DNA of 64,000 nt, from positions 62,001 through 126,000 of the forward strand of contig NZ_CALGPC010000009.1 of assembly GCF_937960835.1 (NCBI RefSeq). The letters run 5' to 3'. Origin of the DNA: an uncultured Ferrovibrio sp. GTDB taxonomy: Bacteria; Pseudomonadota; Alphaproteobacteria; Ferrovibrionales; Ferrovibrionaceae. The first letter of the stretch is position 1. The number at the start of each line of letters is the position of its first letter. The notes below the pieces were generated by a model. It was not told where the DNA came from, ran no database searches, and worked only from the letters and a program-made list of their open reading frames with translations. Shown here in pieces: positions 9,071 through 17,912 of this stretch. The position numbers were made by a program, and so were the translations under genes.

Positions 9071-10234
9071 TTATTTTACGCCGGCGAGACCCAGCCAGTC
9101 TGACAACACCTCCTCCGTGTGCTCACCCAAGGCAGGCGGAGCGGTCCATTCTGACGAAATGTCGAAATCACGGAACTTGATGGCAGACCCAATCATCGGC
9201 ATCGTTGTGCCATCCTGTTTGCGGGCCTCGACGCGCATGTTGCGAGCCAATGTCTGCGGATGCTTGAAGACGCCCTCCATCGTATTGACCGGGGCGCAAG
9301 GGACGTTGGCAGCATCAAGCTTCGCTGCAAGTTCGGCCACGGACCACTTAGCCACCTCAGCATCAAGGATCGCGTAAAGCTCCTTGCGGTGGGTAACCCG
9401 GTCTTTCATCGTGGTAAAACGTGCATCCTGAAGCAGATCCGTACGGCCCAGCACCTTCAGCAAGGCTTCATAAAGCCGTTGCACGGCAGCGCCGATGACG
9501 ATCCACCCATCAGTTGCTTTGAATGCCTTGTAGGGTACATTGCTGGCATGTTCTGAGCCCCATTTGGGACGCAGGTTGCCCATCAACAACCACTCCAGGC
9601 CAGCGTCGACCAGATAACTCACCAGGCCTTCGAAGAGGCTGGTTTCGACATAACTGCCGCGTCCTGTCCGTTCGCGCTGGTACAAGGCGGTCAGGATAGC
9701 GCTGAGCGCATATTGTCCGCAGACCAGGTCGAAAACGGATGTTCCCAGCTTAATCGGCGCGCCATCGGGCTCACCGGTCAAGCTCATAAAGCCACCTTCA
9801 GCTTGTATGGTTAAATCGAAAGCACCCTTATCCCGCAAGGGCCCAGTCGCGCCCATGCCGGAGATGGAGGCATAAATCTGACGCGGATTCTTCGCCGACA
9901 ATTCGGCGTAGCCGAGCCCCATACGCTCCATCACACCAGGGCGGAAATTCTCCACCACGATATCGGCCTTTTCAGCCAACTGGCGAGTGAGAGCCAGTTG
10001 TTTCGGATCTTTGGCGTCCAGCACCACAGAACGCTTGTTCCGGTTCACAGCCAGGAAGCCCATGCTCTTTCCGTCATAAAAAGGCGGGCCTTGATGGCGG
10101 ATGGGATCGCCTTCAGGTGCTTCGATCTTCACCACGTCGGCGCCGAGATCGGCGAGCAGCATGGTGCAAAAGGGTCCGGCAAAGAGTCTGGTGAAATCCG
10201 CTACCTTTACACCCTTGAGCGGTTTGTCTTGCAT
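9071..10234 (-). CDS. CaiB/BaiF-family (class III) CoA transferase
   Basis: 387 residues. LKGVKVADFTRLFAGPF, LADLGADVVKIEAPEGD and NRNKRSVVLDAK are characteristic of class III CoA transferases, which move CoA from an acyl-CoA donor to a free carboxylate. The ATG at 10234 has AGGAG at 7-nt spacing; an in-frame GTG six codons upstream has none. Likely role: activation of the acid imported by the adjacent TRAP system, using succinyl-CoA or a product CoA ester as donor. The donor and acceptor cannot be told from the sequence. Confidence 0.93.
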   Translation of the reverse strand: MQDKPLKGVKVADFTRLFAGPFCTMLLADLGADVVKIEAPEGDPIRHQGPPFYDGKSMGFLAVNRNKRSVVLDAKDPKQLALTRQLAEKADIVVENFRPGVMERMGLGYAELSAKNPRQIYASISGMGATGPLRDKGAFDLTIQAEGGFMSLTGEPDGAPIKLGTSVFDLVCGQYALSAILTALYQRERTGRGSYVETSLFEGLVSYLVDAGLEWLLMGNLRPKWGSEHASNVPYKAFKATDGWIVIGAAVQRLYEALLKVLGRTDLLQDARFTTMKDRVTHRKELYAILDAEVAKWSVAELAAKLDAANVPCAPVNTMEGVFKHPQTLARNMRVEARKQDGTTMPMIGSAIKFRDFDISSEWTAPPALGEHTEEVLSDWLGLAGVK

Positions 10235-10259
10235 AAAACTCTCCTCAATCACTCCAATC

Positions 10260-11906
10260 TCATTGAAGGGCCAGCAGGTCCATACGGACGCGGCCAGTCT
10301 CCTCGCGCCTAAAACCGATATGCTTCAGCCATGACGAGTCATCGCGGTCGGGATAGTCCCTACGCTGGTGTGCACCTCTACTTTCTGTACGCGCTAAAGC
10401 AGCCTGCAGGATTAGGCCTGCAACCAAAGTCATGTTGCGGCAGGAGCGCGCCCCTAAAGCCTCGTCTAACGTTTCGCGCGGTAACTCTTCCGCCACCCGA
10501 CTAAGGCGAGTCATTTCCTCCAGTCCTTTCCGCAACCCTTCAGCGGTGCGGAAAAGCCCCGCCGATGCACTCATGATCGCCCTTATTGCCTGCTTGATCT
10601 GATCAACCTCGCCTGCCCCTTTTCGGCTCTGCCCTGCGAGGAACATGTCGAGTGCCTCGGCATGAACCCTGTTCCAATCCGATACCTGTGGATTTCTTCC
10701 CTGGGCGGCCATGGCGCGTCCAACCAGCCAGCCCATAGCGATAGTTTCGCCGCCGCCATTCCCTGCCAGACGGCTGGCGCCATGGACTCCGCCACTCGCC
10801 TCGCCGACAGCATAGAGGCCCGGAACGCCGGTCCAGCCGTCGGCATCGATCGATATGCCGCCCATCTCGCTATGAGCTGCCGGACGAACCCTCGCGCCCT
10901 GCGTCCGCGGCTCCAGGCCTGCGTTGCGCAAGCGCCTGCAGTGAGACACGTAGCTCTCCAGCTTCTCCGGTGGCACTACCGTGGTGTCGAAGAGCACGGT
11001 ACCGTCAGGAAATGCACGCCCTTCGTCGATCTCCTGCTGAATGCAGAGAGACATGCGTGCCTTTTCGATCTGCCTTTCGCCATATTCTGGGTTGTAGCGG
11101 AACATGAACCGCTCCCCCTTCGCATTCAGCAGATGCGCGCCGTCGCCAAGCATGGCCGTAGGCATCTCCATGCCGCGACAATCAGATGGTTCTACGACCA
11201 CGACGGGCTCGAACTGGACAAACTCCATGTCGATGAGAGTCGCGCCAGCCTCAAGCGCCAAAGCGTAAGCATCGGCAGCAACGTCGGCTGGATAGGTGCT
11301 GTCATGATAAAGCTGGCCGATGCCGCCCATTGCCAGCAAGACCGAACCGGCATGAACAGCGAGCAGCTGGCCAGTGCGACGATCAGCCAGCAATGCCCCT
11401 ACCACCGCGCTATTGTCACGCAGCAGCGCGACCACCCGATAGCCGGACCAAGCGGACACTCCGATTGCTTCGGCATGCCGGACAAGATGTTCCAGCATTA
11501 CCTTGCCGAGGCCTTCGGGGATATAAACCGAGCGCGGATATCTGTTGCCAGACAGATGACGCTGCCGATACCCCCTTTCATCGCGTGCAAAGGGGATGCC
11601 CAAACGTACGAGGTCCTCGAACGACGCAACAGCATTCTCAGCCAGCGCCTTCACGAGCCTGCGATCGTTTAGATGATACCCTCCCTCCAGCATGTCGGTG
11701 GCATACTGCTCGGGCGCGTCACGAGGATCTACCGCACCAAGTGGCACGTTGGCGCCGATGATGTAAGGCGAAGCTCCGCGCGCCAGATAAGCCTGTCCAA
11801 CTCTGGCCCCGGCCTCCCGGGCGGCAATAGCTGCCCGATATCCTGCGATTCCGCCGCCGAGGACGAGGATATCGACCTCGGCAACTTCGATATCTCTCGG
11901 CGTCAC
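10260..11906 (-). CDS. FAD-dependent fumarate reductase / succinate dehydrogenase-like flavoprotein
   Basis: 548 residues. The N-terminal dinucleotide-binding motif GGGIAG (17-22), GDGAHLLNAKGERFM (254-268), RPAAHSEMGGI (341-351) and HGASRLAGNG (375-384) place it in the FrdA/SdhA/L-aspartate oxidase family. It is slightly shorter than SdhA, and no iron-sulfur or cytochrome partner is encoded nearby, so it may be a soluble oxidoreductase, or use a partner encoded elsewhere. The GTG start overlaps the stop of the TRAP permease (GTGA) and is preceded by GAGGGA, indicating coupling. The 26-nt gap to the CoA transferase supports a single transcript. Confidence 0.88.
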   Translation of the reverse strand: MTPRDIEVAEVDILVLGGGIAGYRAAIAAREAGARVGQAYLARGASPYIIGANVPLGAVDPRDAPEQYATDMLEGGYHLNDRRLVKALAENAVASFEDLVRLGIPFARDERGYRQRHLSGNRYPRSVYIPEGLGKVMLEHLVRHAEAIGVSAWSGYRVVALLRDNSAVVGALLADRRTGQLLAVHAGSVLLAMGGIGQLYHDSTYPADVAADAYALALEAGATLIDMEFVQFEPVVVVEPSDCRGMEMPTAMLGDGAHLLNAKGERFMFRYNPEYGERQIEKARMSLCIQQEIDEGRAFPDGTVLFDTTVVPPEKLESYVSHCRRLRNAGLEPRTQGARVRPAAHSEMGGISIDADGWTGVPGLYAVGEASGGVHGASRLAGNGGGETIAMGWLVGRAMAAQGRNPQVSDWNRVHAEALDMFLAGQSRKGAGEVDQIKQAIRAIMSASAGLFRTAEGLRKGLEEMTRLSRVAEELPRETLDEALGARSCRNMTLVAGLILQAALARTESRGAHQRRDYPDRDDSSWLKHIGFRREETGRVRMDLLALQ

Positions 11907-13831
11907 GCTCCCTCCTCGGTCTGGCGCTGCGCCACGGCAGGCGCGCCGAAGACAAAACGAGACAGAATGGCAGCCGCAATCAGTCCGGCCCCGAGTAGAT
12001 CTGAAGTCAGGCCAGGCTTGATCAATGCTATGGCCCCAACACCGAGCAGGATACGCTGGTACCAGGTCGCATGAGCGCGGAACAGATAGCCTTGCACTGC
12101 AGCGGAGAGCGCAATCACTCCAACCACCGCCCCCACCATCGTCGTTATGACTTCTACGGTGTCGCCCTGAAGCAGCAATGACGGGTTGTAAACCCAGATG
12201 AAAGGCAGCAAGAAACCGGATAATGCCAGCCGGAAGGCAATGAAACCTGTCTTCGTGGCATCGCCCTTGGCGATTGCGGCGCCGGCATAGGCTGCAATTG
12301 CAACTGGCGGCGTCACATTGGCCATTACACCGAAATAGAAGACAAACATATGCGCCGCCAGCGGATCGACACCAAGAGTCGTCATTGCCGGCACAACCAG
12401 CGCGGCAAGGACGATATACACCGCCGACGTTGGCAGCCCCATTCCAAGGACGATCGAGATCGCCATCGTCAGAACAAGCAAGACAAAAAGATTGCCGCCT
12501 GAAAAATCGATCAGTATCCCTGAAAGTCTCAGAGCCAATCCGGTTAGCATCAGCACGCCGATGGTAATCCCGGCGCAGGCACAGGCCGCGGCAACCTCAA
12601 GCATGCCGTTGCCTCCGCGCTTCAACGCATCCCACAGCTTAGCGGGCCCCATGCGTGTCGAACTGGATATCCAGCTAACCGCAACAACTGCCAGCACGGC
12701 ATAGAATGCCGCCTTAAAAGGCGTATATTGCGCCACGACCAGCAGCAGAATCAGGATGATCAGCGGCGTTGCCAGATGCCAGCCGGTGCAGAAAATCTTC
12801 CATGCGCTCGGCAGTTCGTTGCGAGGCAGGCCTTTGATACCTTGGCGAGCTACCTCAAAATCCACCATGAAGAAGAGGGCCACATAGTAGAGCAAGGCCG
12901 GCAGGGCGGCAGCGACCATAACCTCCGAATAGGGGCGCCCAAGAATTTCCACCATGATAAAGGCCGCAGCCCCCATGACAGGCGGCACGATCTGGCCGCC
13001 AGACGAAGCCGCCGCCTCAACTGCACCTGCAAAATTGGAATGCAGGCCAGACCGCTTCATTACTGGAATGGTGAAAGTGCCGGTGGCCACCGTATTCGCC
13101 ACTGCACTACCGCTGACGGTTCCCATCAACGAGCTTGCCAGGATCGCAACCTTTGCCGGTCCGCCGCGGAACCAAGCCAAAGCGGCATAGCTCCAGTCAA
13201 TGAAGAACTTTCCAGCCCCGGATACTTCGAGGAAGGCAGCGAAGATCACGAAGATGGCGACATAGGTCGCAGAGACCTGCAATGGAGTACCTGCCATCCC
13301 GGATGCAGAGACATAAAAAGTCGCCGCGAGCCGCTCTATGTCGAATCCGCGATGAGCCAGCAAGTCTGGCAAATACGGTCCGACAAAAGCATAAATGATG
13401 AAAATAACAGCCAGTGCAGGTAACGCCCAGCCTAGGATGCGCCGCGTTCCCTCCAGCACTATCAGCGTGGCGATAATCCCGAGCACGATGACGGCTTGGG
13501 AAGGATCGCCCGCACCACGCTGCGAGATTTCCATGAAATTCAAAACGACATAGATACCAACCGCGGCTGAGGCCACTACCAGCGGCGCATCTACGACCCA
13601 GCGAAGACTACGAAATTTAGATTCCGGACCGAATACTGGCCTGGTCAGGAAAATCAGCACCAGTGCGAAGCTAAGATGCACGTATACCTGCTGTAAGGTC
13701 GGCAACGTGCCTCGAAAACTGGTGTAGAGATGAAAGAGAGAAAGCAGAGCAGCAAGATTCCCGGCCAGCAGGGCTGGCCAGGGCTCCTTGTTATTCAGAG
13801 TTTTCATCATGGCGGAAGAAGGATCGGCCAT
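11903..13831 (-). CDS. TRAP transporter fused permease (4TM + 12TM, TAXI type)
   Basis: 642 residues with about 16-18 hydrophobic segments. The N-terminal four-helix DctQ-like part is fused to a DctM-like large permease, as is normal for TAXI-type TRAP systems. Motifs such as GTFTIPVMKRSG, GQIVPPVMGAAAFIMVE and GMGLPTSAVYIV are typical of the large subunit. It works with the TAXI binding protein encoded one base upstream to import an organic acid driven by an ion gradient. Confidence 0.95.
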   Translation of the reverse strand: MADPSSAMMKTLNNKEPWPALLAGNLAALLSLFHLYTSFRGTLPTLQQVYVHLSFALVLIFLTRPVFGPESKFRSLRWVVDAPLVVASAAVGIYVVLNFMEISQRGAGDPSQAVIVLGIIATLIVLEGTRRILGWALPALAVIFIIYAFVGPYLPDLLAHRGFDIERLAATFYVSASGMAGTPLQVSATYVAIFVIFAAFLEVSGAGKFFIDWSYAALAWFRGGPAKVAILASSLMGTVSGSAVANTVATGTFTIPVMKRSGLHSNFAGAVEAAASSGGQIVPPVMGAAAFIMVEILGRPYSEVMVAAALPALLYYVALFFMVDFEVARQGIKGLPRNELPSAWKIFCTGWHLATPLIILILLLVVAQYTPFKAAFYAVLAVVAVSWISSSTRMGPAKLWDALKRGGNGMLEVAAACACAGITIGVLMLTGLALRLSGILIDFSGGNLFVLLVLTMAISIVLGMGLPTSAVYIVLAALVVPAMTTLGVDPLAAHMFVFYFGVMANVTPPVAIAAYAGAAIAKGDATKTGFIAFRLALSGFLLPFIWVYNPSLLLQGDTVEVITTMVGAVVGVIALSAAVQGYLFRAHATWYQRILLGVGAIALIKPGLTSDLLGAGLIAAAILSRFVFGAPAVAQRQTEEGA

Positions 13832-13832
13832 G

Positions 13833-14834
13833 TCAAAGCAGTCCTTTTTCCTTCAGATATGCTTCGGCGCCAGGATGGAACTCGATCACTCCTTTGATGC
13901 CGCGGGTAGCATTCTCTTTTTTCCAGTCCGGTCCCAAGGAATGGGATTTGCTCAGCTCTTCATTGTTCTCAAGAAGCGCCTTGGTGATCGCGTACACAGC
14001 TTCCTTGCTCAGCTTCTTGCTGGCCAAGAGGATCGTCGAGACACCGAAGGAATTCGGGATGTCATTCGGATGACCTTTATAGATTCCACCGGGAATGGAA
14101 ACCTTCGACCAGTACGGACGCTCTTTCAGGAGCTGGTCCAGAATCTCCGGCTCGGGGTTGAGGAAAACGACATTCTCGCCTTCGGCGCTGGTCAGATCGA
14201 TCACTGCGGCAGTTGGGAAGGAACTGATAACCAATGCCGCATCGATGGTGCCGTCACGCAAAGCGCCAGGGCCGTCGCCGTGCGACAGGTATTCTGGACG
14301 CCAATCCTTGCCCATTTCGAGACCGTGGGCCTTGAGCACGATCTCGCCGATCGAGTTGCCGATAGAGCCGGCAGCACCCAGCGATACACGCTTACCCTTC
14401 AGGTCCCGGATCGATTTGATGCCCGTGCTCTTGAGCGTATAGAGATGCCAGAAGATGCCGTGGCCACCGATCACCCCGGCGAAGTCACTCATCTTCTCCT
14501 TGAAGGGCGGCTGACCATGGACTGCCAAGTAGGCTTCCGCACTGGTGGCAAAGGCCAGCTCAAGCTTGTTGTTGCCCATCAGCTTAAGATTATCGACCGT
14601 TCCGCCGGTGATCTCAGCGGTCACCTTGAGCTCGGGATATGTCTTGCTGATCAAGCTGGCCATTACGCCGCCCAGCGAGAACCAGGTTCCACCAACACTA
14701 GACGTACCCAGAGACAGGAACTGACTCTTGGGTTTTGGCATTTCTGCCAGGGCAGAGCCCGTGGCCATCAAGCCGATGACAGCCGCGGCTGACATCGCCA
14801 GTGTTGTCTTCTTTATAACGGATAAGAATTCCAT
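13833..14834 (-). CDS. TAXI-family TRAP transporter solute-binding protein
   Basis: 333 residues with a clear Sec signal peptide (KKTTLAMSAAAVIG...GSALA, cleavage about residue 30). The mature start FLSLGTSSVGGTWFSLGGVMASLI and the ITGGTVDNLKLM segment are signatures of the TAXI family (TRAP-associated extracytoplasmic immunogenic). A strong ribosome binding site (GGGAGG) precedes the ATG. The 70-nt gap to the upstream lhgO-like gene is the largest inside the locus, so a secondary promoter or processing site is possible, giving the extra binding protein such systems need. Confidence 0.95.
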   Translation of the reverse strand: MEFLSVIKKTTLAMSAAAVIGLMATGSALAEMPKPKSQFLSLGTSSVGGTWFSLGGVMASLISKTYPELKVTAEITGGTVDNLKLMGNNKLELAFATSAEAYLAVHGQPPFKEKMSDFAGVIGGHGIFWHLYTLKSTGIKSIRDLKGKRVSLGAAGSIGNSIGEIVLKAHGLEMGKDWRPEYLSHGDGPGALRDGTIDAALVISSFPTAAVIDLTSAEGENVVFLNPEPEILDQLLKERPYWSKVSIPGGIYKGHPNDIPNSFGVSTILLASKKLSKEAVYAITKALLENNEELSKSHSLGPDWKKENATRGIKGVIEFHPGAEAYLKEKGLL

Positions 14835-14904
14835 TGTTTCCTCCCAATGGTTGCCAGTAAGCTTTCTTCCAACCCTCTAGATCGCTAGATTCTACTCACC
14901 CCAA

Positions 14905-16173
14905 TTAGACAACTCCTCCATGTGCGAGCAGAGCGGACTGCGATTTCGAACTGTCGCTAGGCAGTTGAAAGTTCTTCATCGCTGTTTCGACGATATATTT
15001 GCCGATCGGCATGGCCGATGTAGCAGCTGGCGACGGCGCATTGCAGACGTGCATCGTTCGCGCAGTGGACTTGATCAAAAAGTCATGGACCAATGTGCCG
15101 TCAGGTAAAACGGCCTGCGCGCGAACGCCTGCCGGGTATGGCAACAGATCGTCCTCGGTCAGCTCAGGGCAGTATTTCTGACAGAGAGCAAGGTACTGGC
15201 GCTTGAATAAAGAATTGCGCATCTCGTCAATTCCGGAGCGCAGATTACGCCGCAAGACATTCCAGAAACCGCGATAGGACACCATCTGCGCCACATCGCG
15301 GAGATTGAAGTCACTCTTGCGATAGCCTTCGCGCTTCATCGCCAGGACGGCATTGGGCCCGACTGTGACAAAGCCACCGATCATTCGCGTCAGATGGACG
15401 CCAAGAAACGGCAAGGCAGGATCCGGCACCGGATAGATGAGGTGGCGAACGATATCGTCCTTTGCCGGCGGTAGGCGGAAGTACTCCCCACGGAACGGCA
15501 CGATCTGAAAGTCATCTGCCAGTCCACACATGGCAGCCAGCCGGTCCGCCATCAGCCCCGCACAGGCAATCAAGTAGCGGCTGCGTATCGTGCCGGTCTC
15601 TGTTTCCAATATTACTGTTTCTGGCTCTTCCCGGATGTTAAGGACCGCGTTGCCCAGTTCAATTACGCCGCCAGCTACGCGGAAATCCTCCGCCATCGCC
15701 TGAGTAACCGCGGTGTAGTCCACAATCCCAGTCTCAGAGACGAAAAGCGCTCCTTTGCCGACGATCCGCGGTTCACGCCGACGCAGTTCGGTGTCGTCCA
15801 GTCGTTCTATCGAGAGACCATTTTCCTGGGCACGCTTGTACAACGCCCCCATTCTGGCCAGCTCTATTTCATTGGTCGCAACAATAAGCTTGCCGCAGGT
15901 CTCGAATGGCAAACCGTGCTGCTGGCAGAAGTTTTTTGTCGCCACCAGCCCTTCCCGACAGAAACGGGCCTTCAGACTGCCTGGCGCGTAGTAAACACCA
16001 GCATGGATGACACCGCTATTATGTCCCGTCTGGTGTGCTGCCAGGACTTGTTCTTTGTCCAGAACCAGGATCGACGCGCCCGGTTGACGCTCAATCAAGT
16101 GAAGAGCCGTCGATATCCCGACGATGCCGCCACCGATGATGGTAAAGTCGACCTGCATCGATGTCGGACTCAC
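14905..16173 (-). CDS. lhgO: L-2-hydroxyglutarate oxidase-like FAD enzyme (LhgO family)
   Basis: 422 residues. DFTIIGGGIVGISTALHLIE, TGHNSGVIHAGVYYAPGS and the C-terminal NAPSPAATSAMPIGKYIV match LhgO, which oxidises L-2-hydroxyglutarate to 2-oxoglutarate and passes electrons to the quinone pool or oxygen. In this operon it may act on another L-2-hydroxy acid. The GTG start overlaps the ThDP-enzyme stop by 4 nt; an ATG five codons in is the alternative. Confidence is high for the family and moderate for the exact substrate. Confidence 0.88.
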   Translation of the reverse strand: MSPTSMQVDFTIIGGGIVGISTALHLIERQPGASILVLDKEQVLAAHQTGHNSGVIHAGVYYAPGSLKARFCREGLVATKNFCQQHGLPFETCGKLIVATNEIELARMGALYKRAQENGLSIERLDDTELRRREPRIVGKGALFVSETGIVDYTAVTQAMAEDFRVAGGVIELGNAVLNIREEPETVILETETGTIRSRYLIACAGLMADRLAAMCGLADDFQIVPFRGEYFRLPPAKDDIVRHLIYPVPDPALPFLGVHLTRMIGGFVTVGPNAVLAMKREGYRKSDFNLRDVAQMVSYRGFWNVLRRNLRSGIDEMRNSLFKRQYLALCQKYCPELTEDDLLPYPAGVRAQAVLPDGTLVHDFLIKSTARTMHVCNAPSPAATSAMPIGKYIVETAMKNFQLPSDSSKSQSALLAHGGVV

Positions 16174-17912
16174 CGCTTCTTAGGACCGAGCCCATTGCGG
16201 ATCTGCGATAGTGACGCATTCGGAGTCAGCGCCTCCGGATCGATACGCAGCTCGATAATGGATGGTTTTCCGGATGCACGGGCGCGCTGGAAGGCCGCGG
16301 CGAAATCCTCCGTCTTCTCTACTATTTCACCATGACCGCCACAGGATTCTGCGAACTGGGCAAAATCGGGGTTCATCAGGTCCGTTCCAGAGACGCGGCT
16401 AGGATAGTCGCGCTCCTGGTGCATGCGAATGGTGCCGTACATGCCGTTGTTCGCGATGACTACGATGACGGGCAGGTCGTAACGCACCGCCGTGGAGAAT
16501 TCCTGGCAGGTCATCATGAAGCAACCGTCACCGGCAAAGCAGACAACGGGCCGGTCTCTATGGACGAATTGCGCAGCAATGGCTGCTGGCAGACCATATC
16601 CCATCGAACCGGAAGTCGGAGCAAGCTGACTTCGGAACCGCGAGTAGAGGTGGAACCGATGCACCCAAGTCGCATAGTTTCCCGCCCCATTGGTCACAAT
16701 GGCCTCCGGCGGCAGCATGTCGCGGAGAGAGGCGACGATCTTTCCGAGATTGACCCCGCCGGGCACTGCGGTCGGCTGTATGAAGGCCTCGAACTCCCGA
16801 CGCGCGGCTGTGGTCCAGTCCAGCCAGCGGCAGTTTTCAGCCCCCGGCAATCTCGTCAACGCTTTGACAAATCTATGGGGGGAAGCATTGATGCCTAGAT
16901 CAGGCCGATAGACGCGGCCCAACTCTTCCGCGTCGGCATGCACATGCACCAGAACCTGTTGCGGCGATGGAACCTGCAGCAGCGTGTAGCCGCTTGTCGT
17001 CATCTCGCCGAGGCGAGCACCAATGACCACAAGCAGGTCCGCGTCGCGTACGCGGCGGGCAAGATTGGCATCAATCCCGACGCCCACATGGCCTGCATAG
17101 AAAGGATTTGTGTTGTCGAAATAATCCTGGCAGCGGAAAGAAGCTCCAACTGGGATCTTATGCGCCGCCGCAAAGGCCTGAAGATCGGCGGCCGCTTCCG
17201 CCGTCCACCCACCGCCACCAACGATGACGAAAGGCCGCTCGGCTGCAGCCAGCAACGCCTGCAACCGCTCCAACTCCGGCTGTCCGACATCAGTCTCCAC
17301 CGGCTGCCAGGGACGAGCCGGTATAGCCTCGACTTTGTCGCGCAGCATATCTTCTGGCAAGGCCACCACAACGGGGCCCGGCCGGCCGGCCGTTGCCGTA
17401 TGAAAGGCACGGCTGACGATTTCGGGCATGCGCTCGGCGGCATCAACCTCCAAAACATCCTTGGCCATCTGGCCGAAGACGCGCCGGTAATCCAATTCCT
17501 GGAATGCCTCCCGGTCTCGCATGTCGCGTCCGACCTGCCCAATGAACAGGATCATCGGCGTGGAGTCCTGAAACGCGACATGAAGGCCGGCACTTGCATT
17601 GGTCGCACCAGGCCCTCGTGTAACAAAGCAAATTCCTGGCCGCCCAGTCAGTTTTCCATGGGCCTCCGCCATCATCGCAGCGCCGCCTTCCTGGCGGCAA
17701 ACGACCAATTGGATATCCGGAGCATCATGCAATGCGTCCAGGACAGCCAGATAGCTCTCACCGGGAACGCAGAATGCGCGGTCGACACCATTGATCTGCA
17801 GCGTGTCAACCAGCAGCTGGGCGCCGGTACGAACAACCGGAGCGTCGCCTTCCTGCTTGCGGCCTGCAATCGACAGAAGAGCAGAGTTCATATTGGACAT
17901 GGCAACACTCAC
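16170..17912 (-). CDS. Thiamine diphosphate-dependent enzyme, acetolactate synthase / 2-oxoacid decarboxylase family
   Basis: 580 residues. The three domains of the IlvB-like family are complete: the ThDP-activating Glu75 in VCRQEGGAAMMAEA, a central domain, and the ThDP/Mg motif GDGCFMMTCQEFS...IANN near residues 465-495. No small regulatory subunit is nearby, and the setting is catabolic, so a role in branched-chain amino acid synthesis is unlikely. It more likely decarboxylates or ligates a 2-oxoacid, perhaps the one made by the neighbouring 2-hydroxyacid oxidase. The GTG start overlaps the acyl-CoA dehydrogenase stop codon. Confidence 0.88.
   Translation of the reverse strand: MSVAMSNMNSALLSIAGRKQEGDAPVVRTGAQLLVDTLQINGVDRAFCVPGESYLAVLDALHDAPDIQLVVCRQEGGAAMMAEAHGKLTGRPGICFVTRGPGATNASAGLHVAFQDSTPMILFIGQVGRDMRDREAFQELDYRRVFGQMAKDVLEVDAAERMPEIVSRAFHTATAGRPGPVVVALPEDMLRDKVEAIPARPWQPVETDVGQPELERLQALLAAAERPFVIVGGGGWTAEAAADLQAFAAAHKIPVGASFRCQDYFDNTNPFYAGHVGVGIDANLARRVRDADLLVVIGARLGEMTTSGYTLLQVPSPQQVLVHVHADAEELGRVYRPDLGINASPHRFVKALTRLPGAENCRWLDWTTAARREFEAFIQPTAVPGGVNLGKIVASLRDMLPPEAIVTNGAGNYATWVHRFHLYSRFRSQLAPTSGSMGYGLPAAIAAQFVHRDRPVVCFAGDGCFMMTCQEFSTAVRYDLPVIVVIANNGMYGTIRMHQERDYPSRVSGTDLMNPDFAQFAESCGGHGEIVEKTEDFAAAFQRARASGKPSIIELRIDPEALTPNASLSQIRNGLGPKKR

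Noticed and set aside
13788..14792. 334-residue plus-strand open frame opposite the TAXI binding protein
   Set aside because: Shadow of a well-recognised gene; no family features and no ribosome binding site.
16170..17912. Biosynthetic acetolactate synthase (ilvB)
   Set aside because: No ilvN/ilvC neighbours; embedded in a catabolic operon between an acyl-CoA dehydrogenase and an LhgO-like oxidase, so only the family is called.
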